From positions 1 through 64,000 of the forward strand of contig NZ_LFNF01000001.1 of the NCBI RefSeq assembly GCF_001045445.1: a stretch of 64,000 nucleotides of DNA, in the 5' to 3' direction. The notes beneath the pieces are model-generated. The model was not told the DNA's origin and ran no database searches. It saw only the letters and a list, made by a program, of their open reading frames with translations. This document shows, piece by piece, positions 1 to 8,443 of this stretch (the stretch's first letter is position 1; the number at the start of each line of letters is the position of its first letter). The translations under genes were made by a program, and so were the position numbers. The DNA comes from Chryseobacterium sp. BLS98 (GTDB lineage: Bacteria; Bacteroidota; Bacteroidia; Flavobacteriales; Weeksellaceae).

Positions 1-97
1 AAATGTTTTCAAAAGAAATTTAAAGTTTTTTTAGCAACCCTAAACTCTTTCCTAAACCTTAATCTTTATCGCTCCTGCTCCCCGTTTAACCGGACTG

Positions 98-105
98 CAA
101 AGATA
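98..105 (-). promoter_or_regulatory. Putative leftward -7 box TATCTTTG
   Basis: The reverse strand reads TATCTTTGC, matching the Bacteroidota -7 consensus TAnnTTTG. No clear TTTG -33 box is seen at the usual spacing. It would drive a gene left of the window. Confidence 0.4.
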
Positions 106-244
106 TGAAATTTTTTAAAACCCGCAACCTTTTATTTCTAAAAAGTTTTAAGCTCGTTTTACTTATATCTTTTTTAAGCTTTTTAAATATTATGCTTATC
201 TAAAAGCTCTTCTGCGCTACCGTATACTCTCGTTTTCAGTGGGG

Positions 245-277
245 CAAAGATACACCCTTATTACATCACAAAACAAA
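245..277 (-). promoter_or_regulatory. Putative leftward promoter, TTTG and TATCTTTG
   Basis: The -7 box TATCTTTG lies at 252-245 on the reverse strand. TTTG copies at 272-269 (16-base spacer) and 277-274 (21-base spacer) are candidate -33 boxes. It points left, out of the window, and is not upstream of any gene seen here. Confidence 0.45.
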
Positions 278-387
278 TATAGTTAACATAAAATTCATTT
301 TTAGTTCATGTAAAGCCGTAAGAAGCTGGTATACAGTAGTAAAATTTTCAAACTAATGTTTAATTTTTTTCACCTCCCTTTCCAGAA

Positions 388-1077
388 TTACGGTTTACTA
401 TTTATTTTAGTGTATATAAGGCTTAAAAACTCTGCATAAGATTTCTCTAATCCGATGATGTCGCCGGATTTCAGATTTAAACCGCCCACTCCGGAAGTAT
501 CTGATTTTACTTTTAAAGAGGATACCTGGAAGTATAGGTTTTCTTTATTTGCTTTAGGCTGAACTTTAATTGTAGAGCCTAGAAGTTTCTTTGTTGATAT
601 AATAAATGCTTCTCCGGAAATAATATCCCGGGTAAGGTAAGACCTGGGTGCCAGTAAATAGTCTTTTTTATTTATACTAATTTTCTGCTCTTTATCTGAA
701 GAAGCGAAAATATATAATTTACCATCCTGGTCTTTCAATTTCCCGTTTGGGGTATAATAAAGAGCTATCTTATAATTGGCCGGATTAAAAGGCTGAGGAG
801 TACCATCAATATTTTCAAATGGTTTAAGTGAGAAAGTATTGGCCCCAATTTCTTTTGCTTTCTTATAGATGAGAGAAAAAACAGCTGCATCATCTTTTGA
901 GAACCCCTGAACTTCAATTTCTCCAAGATACTCGGCATCAGTTATGGTTTCTGCTTTTTTATAGAGAAATTTGTCTGTATTGTCGTTTGTTTTCTCAACT
1001 TTTGAGAGATATACATTCTGTGCATTACAAAGATGGATACAGAATATTGAAATGGCAACTGCCAGGTTCTTGATCAT
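388..1077 (-). CDS. Exported protein of unknown function
   Basis: A 229-residue protein whose first ~19 residues form a signal peptide (positive start, hydrophobic core, ending CNAQ before the mature part), so it is probably periplasmic or surface-exposed. I do not recognise a catalytic motif. The segment around residues 50-85 (GEIEVQGFSKDD followed by a helix ending in IGANTFSLKPF) resembles small exported proteins that compute a per-residue stress or binding fold, but this is only an impression. Its start lies one base after the rfbD stop, so the two are probably co-transcribed leftward. The gene order does not reveal a function. Confidence 0.7.
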   Translation of the reverse strand: MIKNLAVAISIFCIHLCNAQNVYLSKVEKTNDNTDKFLYKKAETITDAEYLGEIEVQGFSKDDAAVFSLIYKKAKEIGANTFSLKPFENIDGTPQPFNPANYKIALYYTPNGKLKDQDGKLYIFASSDKEQKISINKKDYLLAPRSYLTRDIISGEAFIISTKKLLGSTIKVQPKANKENLYFQVSSLKVKSDTSGVGGLNLKSGDIIGLEKSYAEFLSLIYTKINSKP

Positions 1078-1078
1078 A

Positions 1079-1942
1079 TTATTGCTGGGTTAGTATTTTG
1101 ACAGATTCTTCGAGACTGTTCTCCCAATGTCTGAGTTCTATTTTATATACTTCTTCTATTTTATCTAAAGACATGGTGCTTCTGGCCGGTCTTTTCGCGG
1201 GGGTAGGATACTGATCCGTCGTCAAAGGGTTTAGTTTCACCGAAGAGTTTGAAAATTCAGCAATTTTTTTAGCAAATTCAAACCAGGTGGTTTCTGGATA
1301 ATTTGAAAAATGAAAAATACCGAAGATTTTGTTTGGGGCTTCAATAATATTCATGATTGCTTCGGCAAGATCGTTTGCATTGGTAGGCTGCCCAAACTGG
1401 TCGGCAACAATTCCGAGCTCGTCTTTTTGAGAGAACAGGCTAAGCATTGTTCTAACAAAATTTTTATTAAACTCTGAATACAGCCATGAGGTTCTTAAAA
1501 TAATGGTTTTGGGATTAATTTCCAGAGCCAGTTCTTCTCCTTTTCTTTTTGATTCGCCATATACTCCGGTCGGATTGGTAAAATCATCTTCTGAGTATGA
1601 AAGGTTGGTGTCCCCATCAAAAACATAGTCGGTGGAAACATGAATAAGTATACATTTCTGATCTGCACAGGCCTGAGCGAGATGGGCAACTCCGTAAGCG
1701 TTTACAGCAAATGCTTTGTCTTTTTCCTTTTCGGCTAAGTCAACAGCTGTGTAAGCGGAAGCATTAATACAGTAGTCCGGTTTGTTATCGTAGAAAAAGT
1801 CATTGACCTGTTCTTCATCTGTAACGTCCAGAGTCTGGGAATCTGTAAATATAAATTCGTACGTATTTTCAAAATCAGGTGCAATTTTCCTGATACAGTT
1901 GCCTAACTGTCCGTTGCCTCCTATTACTGCTATTTTTTTCAT
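1079..1942 (-). CDS. rfbD: dTDP-4-dehydrorhamnose reductase
   Basis: This cytoplasmic SDR-family enzyme performs the last step of dTDP-L-rhamnose synthesis, reducing dTDP-4-dehydro-L-rhamnose with NAD(P)H. The 287 residues match the family length. Visible are the N-terminal nucleotide-binding loop GGNGQLG (residues 8-14), the family segment NASAYTAVDLAEKE, the STDYVFDG strand and the catalytic YxxxK pair in YGESKRKGEE. The usual partners rfbA, rfbB and rfbC are not in the window, so the gene is solitary here. The exopolysaccharide block begins about 6 kb away and could use the sugar. The small exported protein follows one base after its stop. Confidence 0.93.
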   Translation of the reverse strand: MKKIAVIGGNGQLGNCIRKIAPDFENTYEFIFTDSQTLDVTDEEQVNDFFYDNKPDYCINASAYTAVDLAEKEKDKAFAVNAYGVAHLAQACADQKCILIHVSTDYVFDGDTNLSYSEDDFTNPTGVYGESKRKGEELALEINPKTIILRTSWLYSEFNKNFVRTMLSLFSQKDELGIVADQFGQPTNANDLAEAIMNIIEAPNKIFGIFHFSNYPETTWFEFAKKIAEFSNSSVKLNPLTTDQYPTPAKRPARSTMSLDKIEEVYKIELRHWENSLEESVKILTQQ

Positions 1943-1963
1943 GTGTAATTCTTTATTTTTTTA

Positions 1964-2449
1964 TCACGAATTTTTTGCGTTCTGAGACCTAAGGAACTTC
2001 ACTCTGGACTGGAAGTCTTTCTGCTCAAGATCTACATAGAATTTATGAAATGTTTCTTTGATATCTTCGGGATGAATTTCGGATTTTCTTGTTTTAAGGT
2101 TGAAATAAATCACTGTAACCCATAGAACTGCATGTACGGTTTTTTCGTCGAGACTTTTCATAAGTATTTCCACTTTGGCCGTCCTGTCCTGAATTTCTAT
2201 TGTTTTGCTACTGATCACAACCTGGGTATTGTATCTTACTTCTCTCAGGTAAGCAATTTCATTTTGAATGGCAATCCAAGTGCATCCTGTTTTCTTGGTA
2301 TATTCTTCGTATGTGAATCCATAAAATGTTTCTACATGATCTTCTCTGGCATTGAACATATAGTCCAAATATTTTACATTATTCAAATGCCCTATCGGAT
2401 CACAATCGCTGAACCTTACTTTTACGGTTGTTGATACTTCTTTTTCCAT
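1964..2449 (-). CDS. Acyl-CoA thioesterase of the YbgC/FadM hotdog family
   Basis: The 161-residue protein starts with the 4-hydroxybenzoyl-CoA-thioesterase-like signature VRFSDCDPIGHLNNVKYLDY, with the active-site Asp in SDCDPIGHLN. It should hydrolyse acyl-CoA or acyl-ACP thioesters in the cytoplasm. The substrate cannot be told from sequence. A -7 box ends five bases upstream of the ATG and overlaps the U-tract of the OmpH terminator, so the transcript start would have to lie at or inside the annotated start codon. The leader is therefore minimal, or a slightly later start or read-through from OmpH applies. A second, distinct thioesterase occurs inside the pigment cluster at 37.7 kb. Confidence 0.88.
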   Translation of the reverse strand: MEKEVSTTVKVRFSDCDPIGHLNNVKYLDYMFNAREDHVETFYGFTYEEYTKKTGCTWIAIQNEIAYLREVRYNTQVVISSKTIEIQDRTAKVEILMKSLDEKTVHAVLWVTVIYFNLKTRKSEIHPEDIKETFHKFYVDLEQKDFQSRVKFLRSQNAKNS

Positions 2450-2453
2450 AGCG

Positions 2454-2461
2454 CAAAAATA
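2454..2461 (-). promoter_or_regulatory. Putative -7 box TATTTTTG overlapping a terminator
   Basis: The reverse strand reads TATTTTTGC, fitting TAnnTTTG. The T-run of the box is the same sequence as the U-tract of the preceding terminator. No -33 box is clear, and the distance to the thioesterase ATG is very short. Confidence 0.35.
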
Positions 2462-2488
2462 AAAAAACCGCCTCTAAAAGAGACGGTT
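2460..2488 (-). terminator. Rho-independent terminator after ompH
   Basis: On the reverse strand a 10-bp stem with one mismatch (arms 2488-2479 and 2475-2466) and a 3-base loop is followed by seven T. It lies 24 bases after the stop of the first OmpH gene. Confidence 0.8.
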
Positions 2489-2512
2489 AATTTATAAAAC
2501 TTTGTTAATTTA

Positions 2513-3016
2513 TTAGTTGATTCCTAATTCTTTCTTAACAGCAGCTGTAGCGTCTGCACCTCCTTTGTATACAAGAGCACCAGCGTTTGCATCAAGGATG
2601 AAGTCGTAACCGTTAGCTTTAGCAACTTTTTCAATAGCGTCGTTCAGCTTTTTCTCGATAGGTCCGAAAGCTACATCCTGTTTAGCCTGAAGGTCTTTCT
2701 GAGCTTTTTCCTGCATTTGCTGGATTTCTTCTCCTAATTTCTTCATTTCTGCTTCTCTAGCTGCATTTTCATCAGCTGTTTTTTTAGGAGCTTCAGTTTG
2801 GTATTGCTGGAATTTAACCTGAGCAGCATCTGCTTTTTTCTTAATTTCAGCTTGTTTTGCATCTAAGAAAGTTTTTATATCAGTATCTGCTTTTTTCTTT
2901 TCAGGCATTGCATTAAGAACCCCCATTAAATCTACAGAAGCTAATTTTTGAGCTTTCGCCATACTTACCGATACAACCATTATTACCGCGGCAAATAATA
3001 CACTTAATTTTTTCAT
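2513..3016 (-). CDS. OmpH/Skp-family periplasmic chaperone
   Basis: A 167-residue protein with a signal peptide (MKKLSVLFAAVIMVVSVSMAKAQ) followed by a short strand (KLASVDLMGVLNAMPE), a long charged coiled coil (about residues 40-120) and a C-terminal strand ending in YKGGADATAAVKKELGIN. This is the OmpH/Skp layout: a trimeric periplasmic holdase that carries unfolded outer-membrane proteins to BamA. It is the downstream member of two tandem OmpH genes that follow bamA in the same direction, the common Bacteroidota arrangement. A strong terminator ends the unit. Confidence 0.92.
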   Translation of the reverse strand: MKKLSVLFAAVIMVVSVSMAKAQKLASVDLMGVLNAMPEKKKADTDIKTFLDAKQAEIKKKADAAQVKFQQYQTEAPKKTADENAAREAEMKKLGEEIQQMQEKAQKDLQAKQDVAFGPIEKKLNDAIEKVAKANGYDFILDANAGALVYKGGADATAAVKKELGIN

Positions 3017-3080
3017 AATTGGTAAAATAAATAATTTAATTTGTTTTTAGATTTTAATTTTGAGCAAAAGTTAATACATA

Positions 3081-3638
3081 TTACTTTTTACTTTTGCTGC
3101 TTGTCTTTTCTTTTTTATCAGATTCAGATCCTTTTAATAAGATCGCTAATACTTTTTCTGTATAATCATATCTTGGCAGAAGGAAAAGCACATTGTTATC
3201 GGATTTATCAAGAACCGTGCCCAATCCATTTTTCTCAGCCATTGTTTTAACGGCGGTCCAGATCTGATCCTGGAAGGGTACAACCAGATTTGTTCTTAGT
3301 TTTGTAATCTCGCCATTGGCTCCAAAACGTAAGCTTGTAGTGGTCTTGATGTTTTTTTCAAGGTCCATTACTTCTTTTTCTCTAAGCTTGAGCTGGTCTC
3401 CTATCAGCAATACTTTCTCACTTTCAAATGCCGATTTTTTTCTTTCGTATTCTGACTGCAGGTTTTGAAGTTCTGACTGCCAGGTATCGATCTGAGAATT
3501 TAATCTTGCTTCTGCTTCTTTGTATTGAGGAAGTTTATCTAAAATATAGCCTGTATCTACTATTCCAATTTTCTGTGCGTTTGAAAATCCAAAAAGCAGG
3601 AACAATACAAATGTGAAAATGATTTTAAGGTTCTTCAT
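3081..3638 (-). CDS. Second OmpH/Skp-family periplasmic chaperone
   Basis: A 185-residue protein from the ATG at 3638. That start gives a clean signal peptide (MKNLKIIFTFVLFLLFGFSNAQ), whereas a start at 3683 would add 15 unlikely residues overlapping bamA. The mature protein begins KIGIVDTGYILDKLPQYKEAE, then a coiled coil to about residue 110, and ends in a lysine/serine-rich tail (KKEKTSSKSKK). It is a paralogue of the neighbouring OmpH protein, with the same proposed role in escorting outer-membrane proteins. It starts ten bases past the bamA stop and lies about 65 bases upstream of the other OmpH gene, so bamA and both chaperones are probably one unit. Confidence 0.9.
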   Translation of the reverse strand: MKNLKIIFTFVLFLLFGFSNAQKIGIVDTGYILDKLPQYKEAEARLNSQIDTWQSELQNLQSEYERKKSAFESEKVLLIGDQLKLREKEVMDLEKNIKTTTSLRFGANGEITKLRTNLVVPFQDQIWTAVKTMAEKNGLGTVLDKSDNNVLFLLPRYDYTEKVLAILLKGSESDKKEKTSSKSKK

Positions 3639-3646
3639 ATGTGTGA

Positions 3647-6184
3647 TTATAATGATTGGTTCATCAGGAAGTGTGTTTTCCATCCAGAAGGCTCTGTTCC
3701 GGAAACGGTCTTATCGAATCCGTAAGCAAAGTCAAATCCGATCAAACCAAAGGCTCCCATATAAACTCTTACCCCAACTCCTACAGATCTTTTCAGCTGG
3801 AATGGGTTATATGTACTCCATGAGTTCCATACGTTACCACCTTCTGCAAAGGTAAGTGCATAAATTTTAGCGGTCTGGTTCATTGAGATCGGGTATCTTA
3901 ATTCCAGTGTAAATCTGTTATAGATTGTACCTCCCCCTCTTTGGGTAATGTCATCTATTTCTCCTCCATATGTTGAAGCATTTTCGTAACCTCTCAATGG
4001 AATCAACTCACGTCCGTCATATCTACCTCCAAATAAACCTGTACCTCCTACATAGAATCTTTCGAATGGCGGAGCTCCAAGTTTTTTGTTATATCCGTCC
4101 ATGAATCCCATTTCAGCGGAAGATCTCAATACCAGCTTTCCAACAACTTCGTTGTACACGTCTGCCTTAAACTTGATTTTGTAGAATTCCATCCACTTGT
4201 ATTTGTCAACCGGCGACATTGTAGAGTAATCTTTGTTGCTGAACAATGAATATGGCGCAGTTAATTTCGCGGAAACTTCAATATTTGAACCCGTTGTCGG
4301 GAAGATAGGGTCGATACCTGCTGAGTTTCTGCTTAAACCTAAGTTAAGACTTAAGTTGTTTGCGTCTCCATAGTATTCTGTAGTATCTCCGAACTGGAAT
4401 GGATAGTTACTGAATTTATAATTCTGGAACTGGATTCCTGTATATAAAGAGAAGTAGTCATCCGGCCAGTTCAGTAGTCTGTTCAGACCCGCTGATGCGG
4501 AAAAGATATTAAGCTTCTGATCATTTCCACTGGTGTCGTTATATTTTACTCTTGAGGTGTTCACACTTACTGAAAGGGAAGTTTGTCTTGTTCCGAATAA
4601 CCATGGTTCAGTAAATGAAATCCCATAATTCTGGAAATACTGTCCGGCCTGTGCCTGGATCGATAAAGTCTGACCGTCCCCCTGAGGTACCGGTTTAAAG
4701 TCTTTAAATTTAAGGAAGTTCTTTAAAGAGAAGTTATTGAACGTAAGTCCTAACGTCCCGATAAAGCTATTACCTCCGTAACCTGCCTGTAACTGTACCT
4801 GAGAAGATCCTTTTTCAACAAGACTCCAGTTTACATCCACCGTATTGTCCTGAGGATTGGGATTAATATCGTATTTAATTTGCTGCGGATCAAAGAAAGA
4901 CATCCCGGCAAGATCGAAATAGGTTCTTTTGATCTCTGTTTTCTTGAAAAGCTCTCCCGGTTTAGTTCTCAGAGCCCTAAGCACAACGTGGTCATGGGTG
5001 GTTGTATTCCCCTGCCATGTTACCTTGTTCCAAGTTGCCTGTTCTCCTTCATTAACTCTGATTTCCAGGTTTACAGCATCTCCTGACACGGATTTTTCCA
5101 CAGGAGTTACATTAGAGAAAAGGTAACCATTATTCATGTACACAGATTTGATATCTGAGTCATCTTCTTTACCTCCGTCTTCTCCAACTTTTTTATTAAA
5201 CCCAACAGCATCGTAAATATCTCCTTTCTTGTATCCTAATAATCTCTGTAAATACTCTGTGGAGTAAACGGTATTTCCGGTGAATGTAACATCTCCGATA
5301 TAATACTTTTTACCTTCATTAAGTTTTACATTGATCTCGTAGTTATTTCTTTTGTTTCTCCATACGGAATCTGAAACAATCTTAGCATCTCTGTAACCCA
5401 GTGAGTTATAGTAGCTGATAAGGCTCTGTTTATCTTCCTGATATTTTTCTTCAATGAATTTTGAAGATTTCAGGATTCCACCGATACCAAATCTCTTTTG
5501 TTTGGTTTCTTTGAAGGCTTTTTTTCTAAGCTTTGCATCTGTAACGCTTTGGTTGCCTTCAAATTCGATATGGTCAATTTTTACTCTTTTACCTTTCTCT
5601 ACATTGATAGTCCAGTCTACCAAAGACGGATCATTGGCATTCACTTTATCCTGAATGGTAATTCTGGCATCAGCATACCCTTTCTTCACGTAATCCTTTG
5701 GAACTTTTGTCTTAAGGCTGGAAATCAGGTTTTGAGTAATTTTTGTCCCTGGCTTCAGATTGTTATCTTTTGCCATCTTTTCGTTTTTAGACTTACCAAT
5801 CCCTTTACCTGTGAATTTTACTTCTCCAAGTTCTTTAAGGTCTTCCAGGTAGAATCTTAAAATTACAGTCTGCCCTTCAATACTCTGAACATACACTTCA
5901 ACTTCTGAAAACGATTGGGTATCCCAAAGCTTTTTCACAGCGTTGCTGATTTTCTGTCCCGGAATATCTACAGCTTCTCCTTTAGTTAATCCCGTAAATC
6001 TTAAGATCTGTGCCGGTGTATATTTTTTTACCCCATCTACAACAATGTCTTTAAGAGTGTAAGTTCCTGCTTCATTTTCTGCATGTACAGCATTATTTAC
6101 TTTAGTGCTGTCCTGAGGAGTTACTTGTCCATAAAAATGTGCCGAAGCAGCAAACATGATGATGGGTAATAGTCTAAACTTCAT
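3647..6184 (-). CDS. bamA: Outer-membrane protein assembly factor BamA
   Basis: The central Omp85 subunit of the BAM machine, which inserts beta-barrel proteins in the outer membrane. The 845 residues start with a signal peptide ending AHFYGQ, then several POTRA repeats (the first begins TLKDIVVDGVKKYTPAQIL) up to about residue 440, then a 16-strand barrel. The family motif RGYE (in IPLRGYENAS) in the barrel region is present, and the C-terminal strand is GWKTHFLMNQSL. It follows uppS by 27 bases, with the OmpH genes downstream, the conserved Bacteroidota order uppS-bamA-ompH-ompH. It is essential in relatives. Confidence 0.96.
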   Translation of the reverse strand: MKFRLLPIIMFAASAHFYGQVTPQDSTKVNNAVHAENEAGTYTLKDIVVDGVKKYTPAQILRFTGLTKGEAVDIPGQKISNAVKKLWDTQSFSEVEVYVQSIEGQTVILRFYLEDLKELGEVKFTGKGIGKSKNEKMAKDNNLKPGTKITQNLISSLKTKVPKDYVKKGYADARITIQDKVNANDPSLVDWTINVEKGKRVKIDHIEFEGNQSVTDAKLRKKAFKETKQKRFGIGGILKSSKFIEEKYQEDKQSLISYYNSLGYRDAKIVSDSVWRNKRNNYEINVKLNEGKKYYIGDVTFTGNTVYSTEYLQRLLGYKKGDIYDAVGFNKKVGEDGGKEDDSDIKSVYMNNGYLFSNVTPVEKSVSGDAVNLEIRVNEGEQATWNKVTWQGNTTTHDHVVLRALRTKPGELFKKTEIKRTYFDLAGMSFFDPQQIKYDINPNPQDNTVDVNWSLVEKGSSQVQLQAGYGGNSFIGTLGLTFNNFSLKNFLKFKDFKPVPQGDGQTLSIQAQAGQYFQNYGISFTEPWLFGTRQTSLSVSVNTSRVKYNDTSGNDQKLNIFSASAGLNRLLNWPDDYFSLYTGIQFQNYKFSNYPFQFGDTTEYYGDANNLSLNLGLSRNSAGIDPIFPTTGSNIEVSAKLTAPYSLFSNKDYSTMSPVDKYKWMEFYKIKFKADVYNEVVGKLVLRSSAEMGFMDGYNKKLGAPPFERFYVGGTGLFGGRYDGRELIPLRGYENASTYGGEIDDITQRGGGTIYNRFTLELRYPISMNQTAKIYALTFAEGGNVWNSWSTYNPFQLKRSVGVGVRVYMGAFGLIGFDFAYGFDKTVSGTEPSGWKTHFLMNQSL

Positions 6185-6211
6185 TTTATCGAGTCTTTCT
6201 TTTCTTTAAAT

Positions 6212-6961
6212 TTATTGGGCATTTATCTGGTCGCCAGTTAAACCGTATCTTCTCTCTTTATTCTGGTAATCTACAATACACTGGAAGAAGATATCTTTTG
6301 TAAAATCCGGCCAAAGGACATCCAAAAACTGTAATTCCGCGTAAGCGATCTGCCAAAGAAGGAAGTTGCTTATTCTTATTTCCCCGCTGGTTCTGATCAG
6401 CAGGTCTACAGGCGGAAAGTCTTTCGTATAAAGGTAATTTTCGAATAATTTTTCATCAATATTCTCAATATCAACTTTTCCTTCTTTCACATCGGAACTG
6501 ATGCTTTTTACAGCATTCAGTATTTCATTCTGTGAGCCATAGCTTATTGCCAGTACTAAATTGCCTTTTGTGTTTTCTTTTGTAAGCTCTACCACACGTT
6601 CAAGCTGTTCTCTCACAAGGGGAGGCAGCTTTTCTAAATTCCCTATAACATGCATTCTGAGTCCTTTGCTAAAAATCTCTTCAGCTTCCAGCAAAAGGGT
6701 TTCCACCAGCAGGTTCATCAGTGTATTTACTTCGTTTGCAGGGCGGTTCCAGTTTTCGGAAGAAAATGTATACAGTGTCAGGTAAGGGATATTAATCTCA
6801 TTACATGCATTAATGGCATTTCTTACTGCATCAATGGCATTCCTGTGACCGAAAGTTCTTTCTTCGCCACGTGTTTTTGCCCATCTTCCATTGCCGTCCA
6901 TAATAATGGCGACGTGTTTCGGTAAATTCTGAGAATTTATTTTATCTTTAATCAACGACAT
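6212..6961 (-). CDS. uppS: Isoprenyl (undecaprenyl diphosphate) synthase
   Basis: A cis-prenyltransferase that adds isopentenyl units to farnesyl diphosphate to give the C55 lipid carrier for peptidoglycan and surface polysaccharides. The 249-residue protein has the catalytic opening IIMDGNGRWAKTRG (Asp near residue 22), the FGHRNAIDAVR helix, the TLYTFSSENWNRP motif and the LLIRTSGEIRISNFLLWQIAY block near the C-terminus, all diagnostic. It lies five bases after the DUF6089-type gene and just before bamA. Its product feeds the phosphoglycosyltransferase encoded at 11.8-13.0 kb. Confidence 0.97.
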   Translation of the reverse strand: MSLIKDKINSQNLPKHVAIIMDGNGRWAKTRGEERTFGHRNAIDAVRNAINACNEINIPYLTLYTFSSENWNRPANEVNTLMNLLVETLLLEAEEIFSKGLRMHVIGNLEKLPPLVREQLERVVELTKENTKGNLVLAISYGSQNEILNAVKSISSDVKEGKVDIENIDEKLFENYLYTKDFPPVDLLIRTSGEIRISNFLLWQIAYAELQFLDVLWPDFTKDIFFQCIVDYQNKERRYGLTGDQINAQ

Positions 6962-6966
6962 ATTAA

Positions 6967-7857
6967 TTAATCACAATAACACGGAGGTCTTCCGAATGAA
7001 TAGGTCAATCCTAAACTAAAAGTATTCATCCAGTCCTTAGACCTTTCATCCCCTATATTTCTTTTGTTAAGCAGCTCCTGTTCTCTTTCTTTAGAGACTG
7101 CATAATAATTTCCTGACTGCAGCAGCGAAGCGCCGGTGGCAGGATCTAAAATATCTCCATTATAGCTAGACGTCAGATCTTTTGAAAGCAATCTGCTGTG
7201 ATCCAGCTGATCTGTCAGTGTATATCTGAATGTAGCTTCTGCAAATATAGCCCAATTATGATTGAACTTGTATTTTAATCCTACCCCAAAAGGGATATGC
7301 ATGGTTACTTTTTTTCCTAATGAGTATACAGGAGTGCTTGTAAAGTCAAGTTCATTAAGCGGCGCCTGTGCCACACCGTCTGCATCTCTTCTGAAATCAT
7401 TGACAAGATCAGCTTTAGGGGCATCAAACATCAAAGCACCTATACCACCAAAGATATAAGGGCTTACCATGCTTACCTGCTCATTATTGACAGGGAAAAG
7501 ATTGTATTCAAACATCAAACTTGCTTCGTATACATTATTTTTTCCGTATGAGTTTCTATTTACTCTATATTCTTCTTTTGCAGCTTTATCACTAAACTGA
7601 ATCTGGTTGTATCCTAAATCCAATCTAACGGTCTGGTGCGGGTTAAAATTAAATCTATATAATAAACCTCCATAAAACGGGAACCCCCAGTCTGACATTC
7701 TGTCTAAATCCAACGGCTTTTGTAAAATATAATTGGTCCTTCCAATATCCCCAACTAGGTTACTCATACCCAAACGAACTCCCAATTCGTTTCTTTGTGC
7801 TTTAACACTTACCATTCCCAGGAAGGCAATAAAGCTAAACAATAATTTTTTATTCAT
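6967..7857 (-). CDS. Outer-membrane beta-barrel protein, DUF6089 type
   Basis: The start is set at the ATG at 7857, giving 296 residues, because a -7 promoter box lies upstream at 7907-7900 and because this start yields a proper signal peptide (MNKKLLFSFIAFLGMVSVKAQ). A start at 7902 would lie almost on the promoter. The mature part begins RNELGVRLGMSNLVGDIG, with alternating beta strands throughout and a C-terminal NTFSLGLTYSFGRPPCYCD. This is the small OmpA/OmpW-like barrel that often precedes uppS and bamA in Flavobacteriia. Its function is unknown. The C-terminal PPCYCD, with two cysteines after the last strand, is a family oddity. Confidence 0.85.
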   Translation of the reverse strand: MNKKLLFSFIAFLGMVSVKAQRNELGVRLGMSNLVGDIGRTNYILQKPLDLDRMSDWGFPFYGGLLYRFNFNPHQTVRLDLGYNQIQFSDKAAKEEYRVNRNSYGKNNVYEASLMFEYNLFPVNNEQVSMVSPYIFGGIGALMFDAPKADLVNDFRRDADGVAQAPLNELDFTSTPVYSLGKKVTMHIPFGVGLKYKFNHNWAIFAEATFRYTLTDQLDHSRLLSKDLTSSYNGDILDPATGASLLQSGNYYAVSKEREQELLNKRNIGDERSKDWMNTFSLGLTYSFGRPPCYCD

Positions 7858-7899
7858 AAAAGAATATGGATTTATGGTTATTTTAAAATTTAATTTTTG

Positions 7900-7907
7900 C
7901 AAATATA
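7900..7907 (-). promoter_or_regulatory. -7 box TATATTTG upstream of the uppS-bamA unit
   Basis: The reverse strand reads TATATTTGC, matching TAnnTTTG. Transcription would begin near 7893, giving a leader of about 36 bases to the ATG at 7857. This decides against the longer start. Confidence 0.5.
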
Positions 7908-8045
7908 AAACATTTTTATATTAAAGATATCCTTAATGTTTAGTTAAAAATAAACAAAAAAACATAATTTGTTATAAAGTAAACGGCAAAGTGCCAAAAA
8001 TATTTCTTTATATACTATTTATACAATGCAAGTAACTCACAACAT

Positions 8046-8077
8046 AAAAAAAACCCTCATTGGTGAGGGCTTTTTTT
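8046..8077 (-). terminator. Strong hairpin terminator, usable in both directions
   Basis: Stem CCCTCA/TGAGGG with loop TTGG, flanked by an A-run on one side and a seven-T run on the other. It lies 112 bases past the stop of the leftward GG-leader peptide gene and is probably the end of that transcript. Confidence 0.8.
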
Positions 8078-8188
8078 AATTTTCCTGAAAATATTCTGAT
8101 ATTAAAAAATCAAAACAGCGCGATTTAACAGCAATTTGTTTAAAATATAAATAAAAACTGTTAGTCACTGTTTTCAAGAATAATTGTA

Positions 8189-8362
8189 TTAGATGCAAAT
8201 TCCGCTACCTAAACTACCGCAATCCGGGCCAGAGCAGGTAACACAAATTTGTCCTGAAGGGCATCCGGCGTTACTAAAACAATGCGTTGTAAGTGGCTGC
8301 AGCTGCTTCCCTCCATTAATCATTTTTAAATCGTTTTTTGACAGTTTTTTTAGATTTTTCAT
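8189..8362 (-). CDS. Cysteine-rich GG-leader (bacteriocin-like) peptide
   Basis: The reverse strand encodes 57 residues. It opens with MKNLKKLSKNDLKMINGG, a typical double-glycine leader (cleavage after Gly18), and continues with a 39-residue core holding six cysteines (28, 34, 40, 43, 48, 56) and many Gly, Ser and Pro. Such leaders are cut by C39-peptidase ABC exporters, and peptides with this MKNLKKLS leader are abundant in Chryseobacterium and relatives, usually annotated as bacteriocin-like. No C39 transporter, modification enzyme or immunity gene is next to it. It lies 82 bases downstream of the Wzc-like gene and ends before a strong terminator. Whether it is an antimicrobial, a signal or a modified peptide is unknown. 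Confidence 0.82.
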   Translation of the reverse strand: MKNLKKLSKNDLKMINGGKQLQPLTTHCFSNAGCPSGQICVTCSGPDCGSLGSGICI

Positions 8363-8443
8363 GTTATTTTATTTAATTCTTCTGCAATATATAAAAAATA
8401 ACATATATCACCATGTGTTGGAATAATATTTAACAGAATACTA

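Larger units (their letters stand above)
1..387. other. Non-coding stretch at the left edge
   Basis: No convincing reading frame on either strand. It is AT-rich and holds two leftward promoter-like boxes (listed separately), so it is probably the upstream region of a leftward gene lying beyond the window. No tRNA or small-RNA fold was recognised. Confidence 0.5.
7858..8188. other. Intergenic stretch with a promoter and a terminator
   Basis: It carries the -7 box listed above, a strong terminator hairpin at 8046-8077, and an AT-rich part between them. No further reading frame was supported. A small palindrome GGCAAAGTGCC lies near 7984. Confidence 0.5.

Noticed and set aside
8193..8426. Rightward 77-codon frame across the GG-leader peptide gene
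   Set aside because: It is the antisense shadow of the peptide gene, whose leader motif is unmistakable on the other strand.
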